Of a stretch of DNA of 64,000 nucleotides, positions 23,470-35,556 are shown piece after piece. Position 1 is the first letter of the stretch. Each line of letters starts with the position of its first letter. The notes under the pieces are model-generated. The model searched no databases. It was not told the origin of the DNA and saw nothing but the letters and a program-made list of their open reading frames with translations. The position numbers and the translations under genes were made by a program. This DNA is from Rhyacophila brunnea. Its lineage: Eukaryota; Arthropoda; Insecta; Trichoptera; Rhyacophilidae. The stretch lies in NCBI GenBank assembly GCA_022495005.1, contig JAGYXB010001748.1, positions 1,139,474-1,203,473 on the forward strand, written 5' to 3'.

Positions 23470-23585
23470 AAAACTACATTTTCATTTTTCCCCATGAAAA
23501 ACTGCTCGGCACGTCAGACGGTCGAAAAATATTTGGGAAATTTTGGCGCGCTTTTTTTTACCTAAATTTTTTGCTACCGATTGAG
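23470..23585 (+). mobile_element. hAT-like element 3' end fragment
   Basis: CCATGAAAAACTGCTCGGCA followed by CGTCAGA and GGGAAATTTTGGCGCGC matches the 3' subterminal part of the hAT-like element at 34829-34911 and, in part, 23915-23976. Only this fragment is present. Confidence 0.5.
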
Positions 23586-23707
23586 GTGAATTTGTTGTTG
23601 TTTATTTAGTTTTATTTTCACATACAATAATTGTGAAGAATCGCACGCGTACCTATACAAAATAGTCCTGTATGGTTCGTGATCCGTTGTTCACTAACCC
23701 CATAGAC

Positions 23708-23976
23708 CAGTGATGGCGAACCTATGGCACGCGAATATTTTATTTTGAAAAGAAAAAAATTATGTAATAATTTAAAAAATATATTTTTTACAAAAGAATA
23801 CAAATAAATATATAGGTACCTACTTAGATATTATATAATATTAAAAAATAATGACGACATAGCCATGCGTATTTTATTTGGTTTTAATATTTTAATAGAA
23901 TTTATTTTATTTTTGCCCCATGAAAAACTGCACGGGGCACGCGTAGCTACCTACGTAAAAAGGTTCGACAACCCTG
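23708..23976 (+). mobile_element. hAT-type non-autonomous element, 269 bp
   Basis: Ends are CAGTGATGGCGAACCTATGG and GTTCGACAACCCTG. The 8-bp flanks CCATAGAC (23700-23707) and CCGCAGAC (23977-23984) match at 6 of 8 positions. Left subterminal ATGGCACGCG and right CACGGGGCACGCG mirror the hAT-like element at 33580-34911. No transposase remains; the minus-strand and plus-strand open frames through it are accidental. Confidence 0.7.
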
Positions 23977-24257
23977 CCGCAGACCTAGGGCCCATAATGA
24001 TCTTATTAGGATCGGACATGGTCAAAAGAAAAAAAAGAAGGCATATTATGGGGGCAATCTATAATTCTATACCAATAGAATATTTAGCCCGGTGTAATGT
24101 CGACAAAAAATATTTTAAACTTCCCTATCGAACCATATAGCATAGCTAAATTTACGCTTCAGATATCACATTAATGGATACAAAAAAAACGACACTAATA
24201 ATAAAACCAAATACAAACCCTATTGAATTTGACGGAAATATCAATGTTACGACTCAT

Positions 24258-24472
24258 CAGTGATGCCAACCGTACTATAATTATAGTACAATACTATAAT
24301 TTTAATTCCCCGAAAAATGTAAAATACTATAATTTTACGCCAAATATACCAAAATACTATAATTTTAAATGATTTAAAACGAAAAATGTTCCTGTACTAT
24401 ATATTTTTCAGAAATACTATAATTTTTACGCCTTTGTACTATAAATCAGTATATAAAAAGATGGCATCACTG
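24258..24472. mobile_element. hAT-type MITE, copy 2 (215-bp family)
   Basis: Perfect 8-bp duplication CGACTCAT at 24250-24257 and 24473-24480; ends CAGTGATGCC and GGCATCACTG. Internal ATACTATAATTTT repeats are in the same order as at 2164-2377, to which it aligns end to end with few changes. This copy shows the intact CA..TG termini. Confidence 0.88.
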
Positions 24473-24480
24473 CGACTCAT

Positions 24481-26170
24481 TCGAAATAGTTTTCAAGCCA
24501 ATCAAAAAAAGGTATTCATGATAATTTATTACAATATAATAAAATAATAGGTAAAAAAGATTGTACATATTAATTATGTGAAAAAGTATAAGGTTACTGC
24601 TTAACCCTAAAGCTCCAAACCTAAATAAAATTTGAATATCGACATCGGCCTATTAAAACCTCTATTGTAACAATTTTATGAAAATGTTTTTTTTTTTTGT
24701 TTTTTATACATTTATCTACAAAACCATCAATATTCTATCTAAGTATATAGTTACGTAGCTGAACGACGACTTTGAGGTAAATGTGGAGACACGGGATAAT
24801 AGAACCAATTTCCTTGCACATGCTACATAATATGGACATAGGTTTCTATTTTTGATAGGAACCACTTCGTCCGGCGACCATCTTGAAATCAAACTATTTT
24901 ATCAATATCCCGGCTTCCAAAGCACACAGGATCACAAAATATTGGTGTGTAAATATACATTTTCGGGGTCAGGGAATAGGTACAAATAGACATTTTAAAT
25001 ACACCAGACGATCTATTTCTATTTATTTACTGGTGTACGATTTAGTTAAAAAATATTCACCAATGTTTTGTTTTGAAAATTATACATGCACGGATACAAA
25101 ATACACACTATTAGACACAATTTTTTTATACGAAAGTTGCCATTATGAAAGATGCCATTGCTCATGCAGTATTCAAACATCTGCAGAGCTATGTGCAATA
25201 ATTCCATTATGCTCCTGCCTTTCTGCATCTGCATGCCCACTTATCACCACGTCATGGATTTTGGTTATTAGTTAGATTTTACCAATTCACCACAAGCCTT
25301 TGAGGAACAGATAACGTATTTCATACAGAAACTCATGATACAGTAGGTATGATGCAAAGCAGGTTGTACAACAATTGAACAATGGTTGTACAACATGCTC
25401 GCAAACCAGAAGGTTGGGACTGACCTCTAGAAAGTCTAGAACAATCGAAAGTTGTAAAAATACTTAGCTTTTTATAATAATATCTCATTAGGGTCCATAC
25501 ATGACGGCATGCTCTAGGGGTGGAGGGGGTCTGCTATAATGTGATAATCTGTGACGTAAGGGGGTGGTGGGGTCAGGGGGTTAAATAAAATGATTCAATA
25601 TTTTCCTCTGCGACATATATTATTACTATTGTATACCTAAAAATATATTTCTTATGTCAGTTGATAATTTCCTTCAAAGCTAATTTTACATAAGTATAAA
25701 CCTTTATAACATTATGTTAGCTCCCGAATTGTTAACACAGATCTTTGTGAAAATCCTCAGTCCACACCTGTAATAATACTGGGCATAAACGTATTCGAAT
25801 CGTACTGTAACGAAAATACAAAAAGTCGCTAACATTAGGTTTCTGATCAAGCGATGGGAGAGGTCACTAATTATTTATAGGCGCGTCACAGTGACGGACG
25901 ACTCTTGGTTTTAGTAGTCGGCAAAATTATCCTAACAGTGAATAACGATTAAATTGCAATATGCTCCATAGCATTAATCGAATTTGAATGTGGATTGGAC
26001 GTAGCCTAAGTGAGTGAACACTATAGTCGGCAATGAGCAGTGCCTCTGCTGAGCATAGCATGGAGCCGAGTTCGCAACCCACGTAACGGGACGTAGCCGA
26101 AGTGGAAACTGAGATAATATTTCATTTTAGAGAATTAGAGATAGTTCTAGGTAGGTAGCATATTTTCATT
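24481..26170. other. AT-rich intron, nothing recognised
   Basis: A plus-strand open frame of 130 codons (24883-25275) is Cys/Tyr/Ile-rich with no domain and is not called. A short G-rich run lies near 25515-25585. No RNA gene or exon was seen. Confidence 0.35.
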
Positions 26171-26176
26171 CTTTAA

Positions 26177-26360
26177 AGCCTCAATTACATTGAGCTTCTT
26201 TACGAGCTGTTTGTTGGCGAATTTATAATCTGCCTATAAAGTCGCCCAGTGTAATCATCAAACATGTTAGCTTGTTCGATGATTACACTGGGCGACTTTA
26301 CAGGCAGATTATAAATTCGCCAACACACAGCTCGTAAAGAAGCTCAATGTAATTGAGGCT
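26177..26360. mobile_element. PIF/Harbinger-like palindromic MITE, short copy
   Basis: TAA at 26174-26176 and 26361-26363 flank a 184-bp palindrome with ends AGCCTCAATTACATTGAGC and its reverse. Arms continue through TTTACGAGCTG and TTGGCGAATTTATAATCTGC to a loop near 26263-26275. The longer relatives are 26647-27042 and 48502-48807. Confidence 0.8.
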
Positions 26361-26646
26361 TAAATGAATAGCATTCTTGGCGAAGAATGCTATAAATAAT
26401 AAAAAATCACACCTCATACACCTATTACCATTTTCCTGTGACATTTATACCTACCAATATATACGATTAACTCGTGGATTTAAAAGTGAAGAAAGAATGT
26501 CGTAGATAATAGTTAATAATATATTATAGCGAAATGTAAGGACGTGAAAACAAACAATCCTAGGTAATAAAATATAGTAGAACCTAATTTCTTCAGTGAT
26601 TTCTTCTCAATCTGGAGCAGTGCCATTACAGTTACTAATTCGCTAA

Positions 26647-27042
26647 AGCCTCAATGACGTTGAGCAACTTTACAAGCTGCTTGTTGGCGAATTTAAAATC
26701 GGGCGATTAAGCTAGTGCGATTGTGATGATGACACACAAAACTTTCCACTCGCTCAGAAGCCAACAAGCTATCGAGTTGAAACCGTCATTTTTGGTACTA
26801 TTTTGACAGGACGTATTGAGTAGTTCGTTTTTTTACCGGGAGGTCGCTACTATCGCTCTACTGCGCAGCCGCAGTAGGCCCACAGCGTGTAGCGTGTAAA
26901 GTTGACCGGTTTTCAACTTTTCTCGGTAGATTGTTTACAATCTGCTTGTTAGCTTGTTCGATGATCACACTGAGCGAGTTTACAAGCAGATTGTAAATTC
27001 GCCAACAAGCAGCTTGTAACGTAGCTCAATGTCATTGAGGCT
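26647..27042. mobile_element. PIF/Harbinger-like MITE, long copy
   Basis: TAA at 26644-26646 and 27043-27045; ends AGCCTCAATGACGTTGAGC and its near reverse complement. Compared with 26177-26360 it has about 200 extra internal bases (GCGATTGTGATGATGACACA through TAGATTGTTTACAATCTGC), which are also present in 48502-48807. No coding capacity. Confidence 0.8.
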
Positions 27043-27049
27043 TAACCAA

Positions 27050-28900
27050 TCAGTGCAGTATTCCCTTACAGTGGGAAATTTCTCTTTTTATACGGTAGGT
27101 ACTTTGGTCATTAAAATCTAAAAATATATACGGGATATAAACCAAGATTTTGTTTATGATTCAAGTAAATAGTTGGCAGAACTCCGTTGTAAAGCAATGA
27201 CTTTGAATTATAATTCAAATTAGTCGAGGCTGTCACGATAGTATCAACAATTTCAGCAAATACAGTGGACAGGAAAATTGTTTTTATGAATAGAAATTTC
27301 TTCGTTAAAATTTCGGTCGGCAGCTTTCTTTTTCCATTTTAACGTTTGCCTTTGTTATTTCGGCCATGTAACAAATTTCTCGTATTATTGAGATTCTCAT
27401 TGATGATTTTTAGAGAAATGAGAACTTTCGAAATTTCGGATAATTTATTTCTCGAGAATTCTCTATATGAGATTTCTCGATCACAATCTCTAATTCAGAC
27501 ACTATAAGTGTGAGTCAAGGATAAAAATGGCTCCATTGATACCAAAATAACTTTATTTCAAAACGATTATAATGGAGTTCTTCAACGTAAACATTTTTTC
27601 AATTATTATTTTAGTTTTATTCTAGTGTGCATCCGTTCATATAGGTAATAAAAAAACAGAATTATAATTCAAAATGTAATTTTCATTTTTTAATGCACTG
27701 GTTATTTTTCAGTTTGCCTGAATTCTGATTCTGAATGCGCCACTGCGGCCTTGCTGGGAACCTCTGTTCTCGATGTGGAGAGCCCAAAGAGCCTTATAAG
27801 GTGCAGCACAGCGCGGCACGCTCCCACGCACGGTCAAAAAGACATGGCGATCTCACAACCTAGACGTCTTCTAGCCGCAAATGAGTTAAGAATTATATCA
27901 AACTTATGATGACAAACAAATGATATTATCAATAATTAGGTAACAATGAAAACAGATAGCTCAGAGACTGAGTCTGTTGAGACAAAAAGAAAATCATGAT
28001 GAGGCGTAGGCACACAGGAGCTACAACTACTCACGCAATTGGGCTATACCTACAGCCAACGGCTTAAATATTATTTTGTAAAAAAAAAAATACTGTGACC
28101 ATTGAATCAAGAATAAAGATTCACAGCTAGCACTTTACACAAATACAAGTATGGACCAATTGCTACAATACCTACATTATATTAAGAATTACAACGAAAC
28201 AACAAAATACACTAGTTTTCAGTTTTTGGTGGAAATGCATTTAACTAATTAAAATAAAACAATAATAATTATGTAGTACTTATTCCACTTATTTTAATAT
28301 TAGTTAGGACTGGTTTCGTCCGCTTCAAAGGGACACTGTCAACTGGTAAAGAATATACAATAATATGAATATATTTTATACCCAGCGCTGTCCAACTTAT
28401 TTTAGGCCGCGGACCATTTTTTCTTTAGCAAACATTTCGGGGCCAAGGAGGATAGGTAAATGAAAAGTCAGTTAATGGCAATTCAAGTTATTTTTTTATA
28501 CAAAGAAAAAACAAAAATAACACATAACTAGAAATAATAAAAACAATAATATTATTAAATTATTTAACTTTTTTTGTACTTAATAATTTTTATTCATCAT
28601 AAATTAATTACGTTTGCAAAACAAAGATTATACTTACATGTACTTAAAGTTATTTAATGGGAGCATTGTGACTTAGTTGTTGAGCAACAATTTCTTTTAT
28701 GTCAATATCAACATTAATTGTTGTGACAAGTCTAATTATATTTTAATTAGACTAGAGTCCTTCAAGCTGTTTTTATATTTTGATTTTATGTATTTCATGT
28801 CAGAGAAGGCACGCTCGCAGATATATTATGTACGACAAGGGATGACGTTTGGCAAAATGTTGCCCGACGAATAAAACTAATAAATATTTTAATTCTCATC
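27050..28900. other. Intron with unassigned short repeats
   Basis: Contains a GAGATTTCTCGATC-like repeated patch (27370-27485), a GC-richer patch (27735-27865) and a hAT-like start CAGCGCTGTCCAACTTATTT at 28384 followed by AGGCCGCGGACC. I did not find a matching right end for the last one. The 65-codon frame at 28677-28874 is probably part of a decayed element. Nothing here supports a host gene. Confidence 0.3.
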
Positions 28901-28903
28901 AAC

Positions 28904-29175
28904 AAATCGTCTCTGTTCTGGCAGAACACACTAACTGGAGAATACTAGTTTTGAGTAATTTGACTTTGAAGTTGTTAAAAAGTTTGGAATAAGTAATGGT
29001 TTATCATCTGAGTTTATTAAGTAATCTTATTAATCGTAAAAAGGATCACTTTAAAATAAAGACTGTTTATTTATTAAGGTTTCCAGACGGTAAAGTTTGA
29101 AATAAGGAACATTTTGGTACTAACTCAATATGTAATTTTTTCGAATTAGTGTCTTCTGCCAGAACAGTGACGAAA
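28904..29175. mobile_element. MITE with 30-bp inverted ends
   Basis: The left end (28904-28934: AAATCGTCTCTGTTCTGGCA then GAACACACTAA) is repeated inverted at 29146-29175 (TTAGTGTCTTCTGCCAGAAC then AGTGACGAAAT) with about three mismatches. The 270-bp interior has no coding sequence. No target duplication was evident. Confidence 0.65.
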
Positions 29176-32100
29176 TTTATGTTTTTTCAAGCTGGAAAAA
29201 TTAAGCAGTAGGTATATTTCTTTGTTTTGAAAAAGTATCTTTAATATTGAGTACATATTATAATGAAATGTTTTCATATTTTAATGTATGATGTGTAATT
29301 CTCTCCCCAATGTTTGATAAAAAATTTGCTGTACCTGCTGTTAATCTGTTCCGTGGCTATATTATTTTATAAATCGTGGAAACGTGACTAATATCAATGT
29401 CTGATAAGCATTATTGTAACACTATTATAAAACAAACTTACCAGCCTACTTAATCCTATTTTGCCAAAAATCAGAGTTATTCTATTCATTTTTATAAGTG
29501 GTATAAGTATCGGTCGGTGCTGTTCAATTGACACCAACTACATATAGCTTGAGATTGCTGTCGCAAAAAAAAACAAGCAATGAATCAACACGATAAAAGT
29601 TAGATTAAAAACTTACTCAATTATTATTTGATAGGAAAACATCGATCTATAATGCGTGACTTTTATGCAGTAGAATCATACAATTATTGGGAACGTTTTA
29701 CCCTATTATTCAAGAAAATCTTTGCTGTGCTTCCAATACAGATATTCAGACATTCAAAAATAGCTCATTGACATCATGGGAGATGCAGTACAAAACAATA
29801 TTGTTCGGCAAACAAAAGCAGCTAAGTATTTTGCAGTATTTTTTAATTGTTACTGAAACTACAAATTTAACAATTTCTCCGAGAAATGGGCAATAAAATA
29901 TCTTGACAAGTTAAGAAGTTTTGCCATAATGTCCATTAAAATATTATACATACTCTATATCTTTTTAATGGACACTGTCAGCGCTAAATCAACCGTTTTT
30001 GGAGGAAAATATAATAATATCTGGGTCCCGTATCTAGGGGCATCGCATAATTCTCCGAATCGGGCGATGCACTTAGTGGGACCGGCCCCGCCAATCGCTT
30101 AAACAGTTATTTGAATTGCTAACAACCGAATCTCATTAAAACATATCTGTATTTGTACACATTGGATATATTATCATTATGAACCATGATGATTGTGTGA
30201 CATAATATAATGATAAGATGTGTAGTACGTATAGCGTGTTCGCAAAAACTATCAATCCATAATTTTATTAGTAACAGTAAAGCAAAAACATATTTCCAAC
30301 TACTTCTTCATTACGAGTCATTGACAGTATTCGAATTCCTCGTGAGAATAATATTATTATTTGGTTTGGACAAATTAGAATCAAAATATTCAAAGATCGC
30401 CGGGAAAACTTAGGACAAACTACCAGAGTAAATTAGACGAAGTGTAAGGTAAATTGGTTACATGTAGGAAATGTTATTGTACGCAAACAGCTGTATTATA
30501 GTTCGAACCGGGAAAAGCTCACCCAAAAGGTAGGTACATCTTGAAACCTTTTTGGTATTAGGGTAAAGTTAACGTGGCTTGCATTTAAGAAATAGAGTAC
30601 CTGTCTGGAAAGTTAAACTTTACTTATTTAGATTTATATATCAAACAATAGCTATTATTGAATTAGAGCGAATTTTACTTGGGAAGAGAAATTTTCAAAC
30701 ACATGAAGGAACAAATATTGAGGAATTTAGTTGGCAACTGTTATAGTATATTTACTATATTTGAATACGTAGGTGGGTACTTAGGTACTAATATTGTTTA
30801 CCAACCCTACTGGCTAATAACATACGGTACCGATAGGCAGGCGGCCGTGCGTATGTGCCTAGGGCAAGACATTCCAAGAAGAGGACAGATTAAGGAAGGA
30901 ATACGAATATTACAACTTTTGATAGTAGATTACGGGAATATTACAAAATATTCACCTACGGCACTAATGTGTGTATTATCATTCCGGATCAACGTCTGTG
31001 TCACCCCAAGTATGGATCCGCGAGATTTAAAAAAATATCTCAAGGATTCTAACAACAAAAAAAGGTTAGGAATCTAAGTTTTAAACCATAAAATATCTCC
31101 TAGATGTATTGTTTATTTTTATGGTTGTTTCTGTACATGATAATCAGTCTATATACTGAGATTCGTAAATCCGCATGGTCTATTGAAATTGAGAGCGATC
31201 AAAAATAATAATTAATTGTTACTTGTCTTGTAAAGCAGCAAAAATATATAAATAAATGAAAGTTCTATAACTATTCACAGTGTATCAGATACTATTATAC
31301 TATTTTAATAATACATGTAAAGCTATCTGTATGGTTTTATTGTCAAATAAAGTATCAGTTAACATTCGGAAAAAAATTGAATTGAGGTTAATAATGGAAT
31401 AAAATTCATGCGTCAATTTTTTATTATTATTTCAAACAATATAAAAAGATATACTTAATTCAGTTTTAAGTTCTTGGCCAAGAATATTTACTAATAATAT
31501 ATACTATACATACATTATGGTCATGAATACAAAAGGCAGAATAGCATTGGGACCGGATCAGCAGCATTTCACCGATCGGTAATTTGTAGACGTAACTACC
31601 TACCTAATGTTCCAATTATATTGAAATTCGAAGATAATCAATAACTAGCGCTACCATTTTAATTCGCTAAATACTGTCACGGCCTGAATATAGTCGACCT
31701 TGTTATTTGGTGAGTTGATATTAGACACGGGTCACAGGTGTATCCTAGACATCCTGAGTCAAAAATGTAGTATCTGCAGTGGAACCACAAGATCTGCACC
31801 CCATAAAAAGATAAAGGTGGAACGATCTGGTAGCAAGCACGTGGCTATCGTCTTCTAAGATGAGGGGAGACTTTTCTCCCTGAAATTCATGCCATATAAA
31901 AAAAATATAATAGGAAGGAGTTACCGTAACTGTTGAATTGGGGACTACTAGCATAACGACCGCTGTGCATGCATAGAAAACTCCGTGCGATGACAACAAA
32001 GATTCTAAGTCTCATCCGAGGATGTGGGTCTCGTCAGCCAAACCACACAATCTATAGTCCTGCCGTGCCTCACTCTATGTACCTATATCAAGAAGAAACA

Positions 32101-33579
32101 AACTTCGAGAACAGAGTTTTTCAAGCGACGTAGAAATCAAGAAGGTAATGAGATACGGTTTGAAGAAAACCCAAAGAAAGGCTAATTTAGAAAAAGAAAA
32201 AATATGGAGAACACAACGATAGCGAGAAATATAGGAATACATGACCTGAGTCGTCCTAGAAACTGAATGAAAATAATATTACATTGAAGTTTTTATCTAA
32301 AAACATTGAAACAACAATTCCTGAACATGCAATAATAATAAAATTATTCTAAAACAATGTTAAAAGTAAATAATACATTAGTAAGCAGCCAAGTAGTACT
32401 TAATCATTTCTGTAGTAAATTTTTAACATCCTTGAAAAAGAAAGTCATCTAGCTACCTGAATATAGACGTAAGTGTAGCTAGGCACTTACGTTGGAGTTG
32501 GGAAAACATTTTCTCTATTTCCGCTATTATAACACCATCCAAAAACAATTCCGATTTTCAAAATTTATATTGATAACAAGCGATGCCATTTTTAAACAGT
32601 ATGACAATAATATGCTTAGGTACCTACTCAAAAATACTTAGTAAGTACTTATCGTTATTTTTTAATGAATTTATATAAGACGAAGTATAACGTAGTAAAG
32701 TATCTCTAAATTGTGTTTGACACTGATATGGTTATTGTGGATGAATCCATTTTAAGATAAACATTCGTCAGATCTTTTTTCTGGCTTCACTTACCGAAGT
32801 GAGTCAACGTTTTTGATTATGAATATCATAATGAAGTTAATGAACTTACCTACATCATTTATATTTTATACTAAAATTTTGATGTTGTTTTTTTAATAAT
32901 TTGTTTGATTTCATAGTACTTATAAGTAGTATAATTATTATTACAATATACTTAATACTTCAATAATATTATGTAAGTATAATAATATGCTAAGCCGCCA
33001 TAAGTAGTTGGGATAAATTAGAATTACCTCTTTACCTCCAATAGTCTACCCAGGCCTGGTATAATACGTAGTCTCTACCAAAGGTATCGTAGATAGAATA
33101 AGTATGTGGTTTATTCATTTATTAGACAACAAAAGAATCGGCGGCTGCAAGAGATAATTTTATCATCGGTAACCACTAAACATCTCAATGTGATAAACAC
33201 ATGACTACATGATTAGGTACCTACCAAATTATAAACTTTTTAAATTTCCCATGACCATGATAGTATTATAGATTTCACCTATGTGGGTGCCTATGCCCTG
33301 TAAGTATAGGCAGTGCATGCTCTTCCATTGTCTGCTTACAAATGAGTGAGTCAGTGCACTAAATTATACATAACTAGTTCAAAAACAATGATATTCCCAT
33401 TATTATAGTGTACTCTCAAAGACTTAACTACGCAGACAAAATACATTATTTTTCATTAACAAGAGAGCAAGTTCAATGGTTTTAAATGAAGAACTGTGCA
33501 AAGTAATTCAAATATTTAAAAGAAATATTAAAATAAAAATGTATTACTACAAGTAGGTGAGTACCTACATAAATCCATT
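29176..33579. other. AT-rich intron, no element resolved
   Basis: I found no exon, tRNA or defined transposon. A 132-codon plus-strand frame (30679-31077) lacks domains or splice context. The patch 31745-32250 is less AT-rich and may be an eroded repeat. CCGTATCTAGGGGCATCGCA near 30028 begins a small GC-rich patch of unknown origin. Confidence 0.3.
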
Positions 33580-34100
33580 AGGGGTTGCCAACCTATGGCA
33601 CGCGTGCCACTGGTGGTACGCGTGAGATTTTGCATTGAACACATTTGAAGAGAAAATAATACCTATAATAATAATAAATGACAGATCGCATTATATAAAA
33701 ATAGCAGGCAAATGCTCTTCAAGAATAAGCATTACGTTTAATTTAAATATATAATTGGATAAGTCGGTCCTTAGACTTTATGCGTCATATATAATATTAT
33801 CACACTAGCCTCATCAGGCGGCGGGGGATGCCGCTCCGCAAACCTCAAATTTTGATCGATTTACAATGCTTGAGACCACTGTAGCGAGCAATGACATTAA
33901 TATGGACGAAGCATCTAGAAAATAAAATGACACTCACTTTGTGTCGGGTCTGCCGGATGGCGAAATTCATATTTAAATATCGGTATCCTACGCTCAAATA
34001 AACATTCTGCTTGCAAGCGGTCTGGCGACACCGCTGGGTCTGCCCATACAAACTTTCTGACTGTCGGGTTTCGACTCCACCGTTATTATTGTGTTACAAA

Positions 34101-34208
34101 ATGCCAATGTGCCTAGTTAAAAATTGTAAAAAAAATCTACTAAACACACCAAGAAAGATGGGATATCACTTTTCATGTGTTAGTATTATTTATAAAATGC
34201 CATTTTAA
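34101..34208 (+). pseudogene. THAP-like zinc-finger start, truncated
   Basis: The 35-codon frame begins MPMCLVKNCKKN and has GYHFSC at residues 21-26. A short MPxxC(x4)C start followed by a G-x-H-F motif resembles the N-terminal half of THAP (C2CH) DNA-binding domains, found in P-element transposases and in host regulators. It stops early; a downstream out-of-frame piece (NHWTVACDAL, near 34236) could be its continuation after a frameshift. This is a resemblance seen by eye only. Confidence 0.35.
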
Positions 34209-34632
34209 CATAATGTTTATTCAATGCAATTGAATGACAGAAACCATTGGACAGTCGCCTGTGATGCGCTGGGCTCACTTGCGTCTAATCTCCAAGAAGT
34301 CGTAAGTAACCGAGAATCTGTTTCTAACGCAATGAGTCATGGCACTAATACGCCATTACAATAAAGGTTATATTACTATAAATTCTCGAAGCTTGTATCG
34401 CATAATGGAAATGGATACGTCATATGGTCACGTGACATCTACCTATACATCTGTGAATGACTTTCATGCACAATTTATTGTGCGCGCCGGTATGAAGTGA
34501 GTTGTCCATTTAATATGTCATTGGTAGCGAGAGAATGCCTCATCTGATTGCATTATTGTCGTGTCAATTTTGTGCGATAAGAACCAAACTAATTAATACA
34601 TTAACAGACAATTTCATTTCTACTCACAAAAA

Positions 34633-34782
34633 ATGACTGCACCAAAAAAGAAACAAAAACTTGGTAAGGCTAGTAATAGTAATTCTGGTAGACAGTTTCA
34701 AAATTTGTGGACCGAAATGTATGGCGTAATAGAAAAAAGTGATAAAGCTATATGTCTGATATGTTCTGTAAGTGGTATCTAG
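34633..34782 (+). pseudogene. hAT transposase N-terminus (BED finger), truncated
   Basis: A 49-codon frame: a Lys-rich start (TAPKKKQKLGKAS), then FQNLWTEMYGVIEKSDKAIC and LICS. The W..F/Y.....K..CLIC pattern is the start of the BED/SCAN-associated zinc finger of hAT-type transposases, including domesticated ZBED and GTF2IRD2-like proteins. It ends at a TAG right before sequence typical of the element's 3' end, so the body of the transposase has been deleted. Confidence 0.6.
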
Positions 34783-34914
34783 AAAATCATTTTTTTAATA
34801 GAATTTTTAAAAACTATTTTTTCCTCGTGAAAAAATGCTCGGCACGTCAGAGTTAAAAAATAATATTTGCGAAATTTTGGCACGCGTACATAAAAAGGTT
34901 CGCCAACCCCGATA

Positions 34915-35552
34915 TACAAATTATTCATAATGTAATATGAATGATACTAACTATTCTTTAATATCAAAAACAATTACATAACGTAATTAATTAACGTCTA
35001 TCTTTATTACTTAATACTCTAGTAAACACTATAGATTTTTTTTTTTAAATTATCTAATTATTATTTATTTAGTTCTAGGCTCTGCGATCGGAGCTTACCT
35101 TAATTCATACAATTCTATAGACTGGGCGGGGCTACGTGACGTAAAGTCCATATGAAAAAATTGAGAATTATTTGAAATATAATCCGACCTTTATTTACGT
35201 CAAGACAGATGGCGCGCTGTGGTATATTTTTTAAAACCTTTGCAGATTGTTTTGAAATTATCTGTGTAATGCATTCCTACAGATACGGCATCTGGCATCT
35301 CTCATTGGCAAAATAAATTATTTTATAGAATATATAATCAAGTGATTATATAAATAAGTCAATATGCAATTAAAAAATATTTTTCTTAAGAAGGTAGGCT
35401 TCAAATAATCGCCTACTTAAGTAGTATGGAGTCTTCGCCACTGGTGTTTATTGTCTTTGGTATGGACATTAAAATTACATATTGGATACATACCCTGCGA
35501 TGGCAAAACAGTAAAATGTGCCACTTCCAGTTCTTTCTCCCAAGTCTAGTGT
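34915..35552. other. AT-rich intron
   Basis: No exon was recognised. A patch GACTGGGCGGGGCTACGTGA near 35121 stands out by composition but was not assigned. Confidence 0.3.
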
Positions 35553-35556
35553 TTAA

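Larger units (their letters stand above)
33580..34911 (+). mobile_element. hAT-like element with BED-finger remnant
   Basis: The left end AGGGGTTGCCAACCTATGGC then ACGCGTGCCA and the right end TTTGGCACGCGTACATAAAA then AGGTTCGCCAACCCC form inverted termini of the hAT type. A clear 8-bp duplication was not found. The interior keeps the start of a BED-type transposase (34633-34782) that runs straight into the 3' non-coding end, as in internal-deletion derivatives. Related short copies: 23708-23976 and 23470-23585. Confidence 0.6.

Noticed and set aside
24883..25275. 130-codon plus-strand frame as a gene
   Set aside because: Cys/Tyr-rich chance translation of AT-rich DNA; no family resemblance.
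28384..28900. Complete hAT element starting CAGCGCTGTCCAAC
   Set aside because: The left end looks right but no matching right end or 8-bp duplication was found in the following 1.5 kb.
30679..31077. 132-codon plus-strand frame as a gene
   Set aside because: No domain, no splice or promoter context, composition like the flanking intron; chance open frame.
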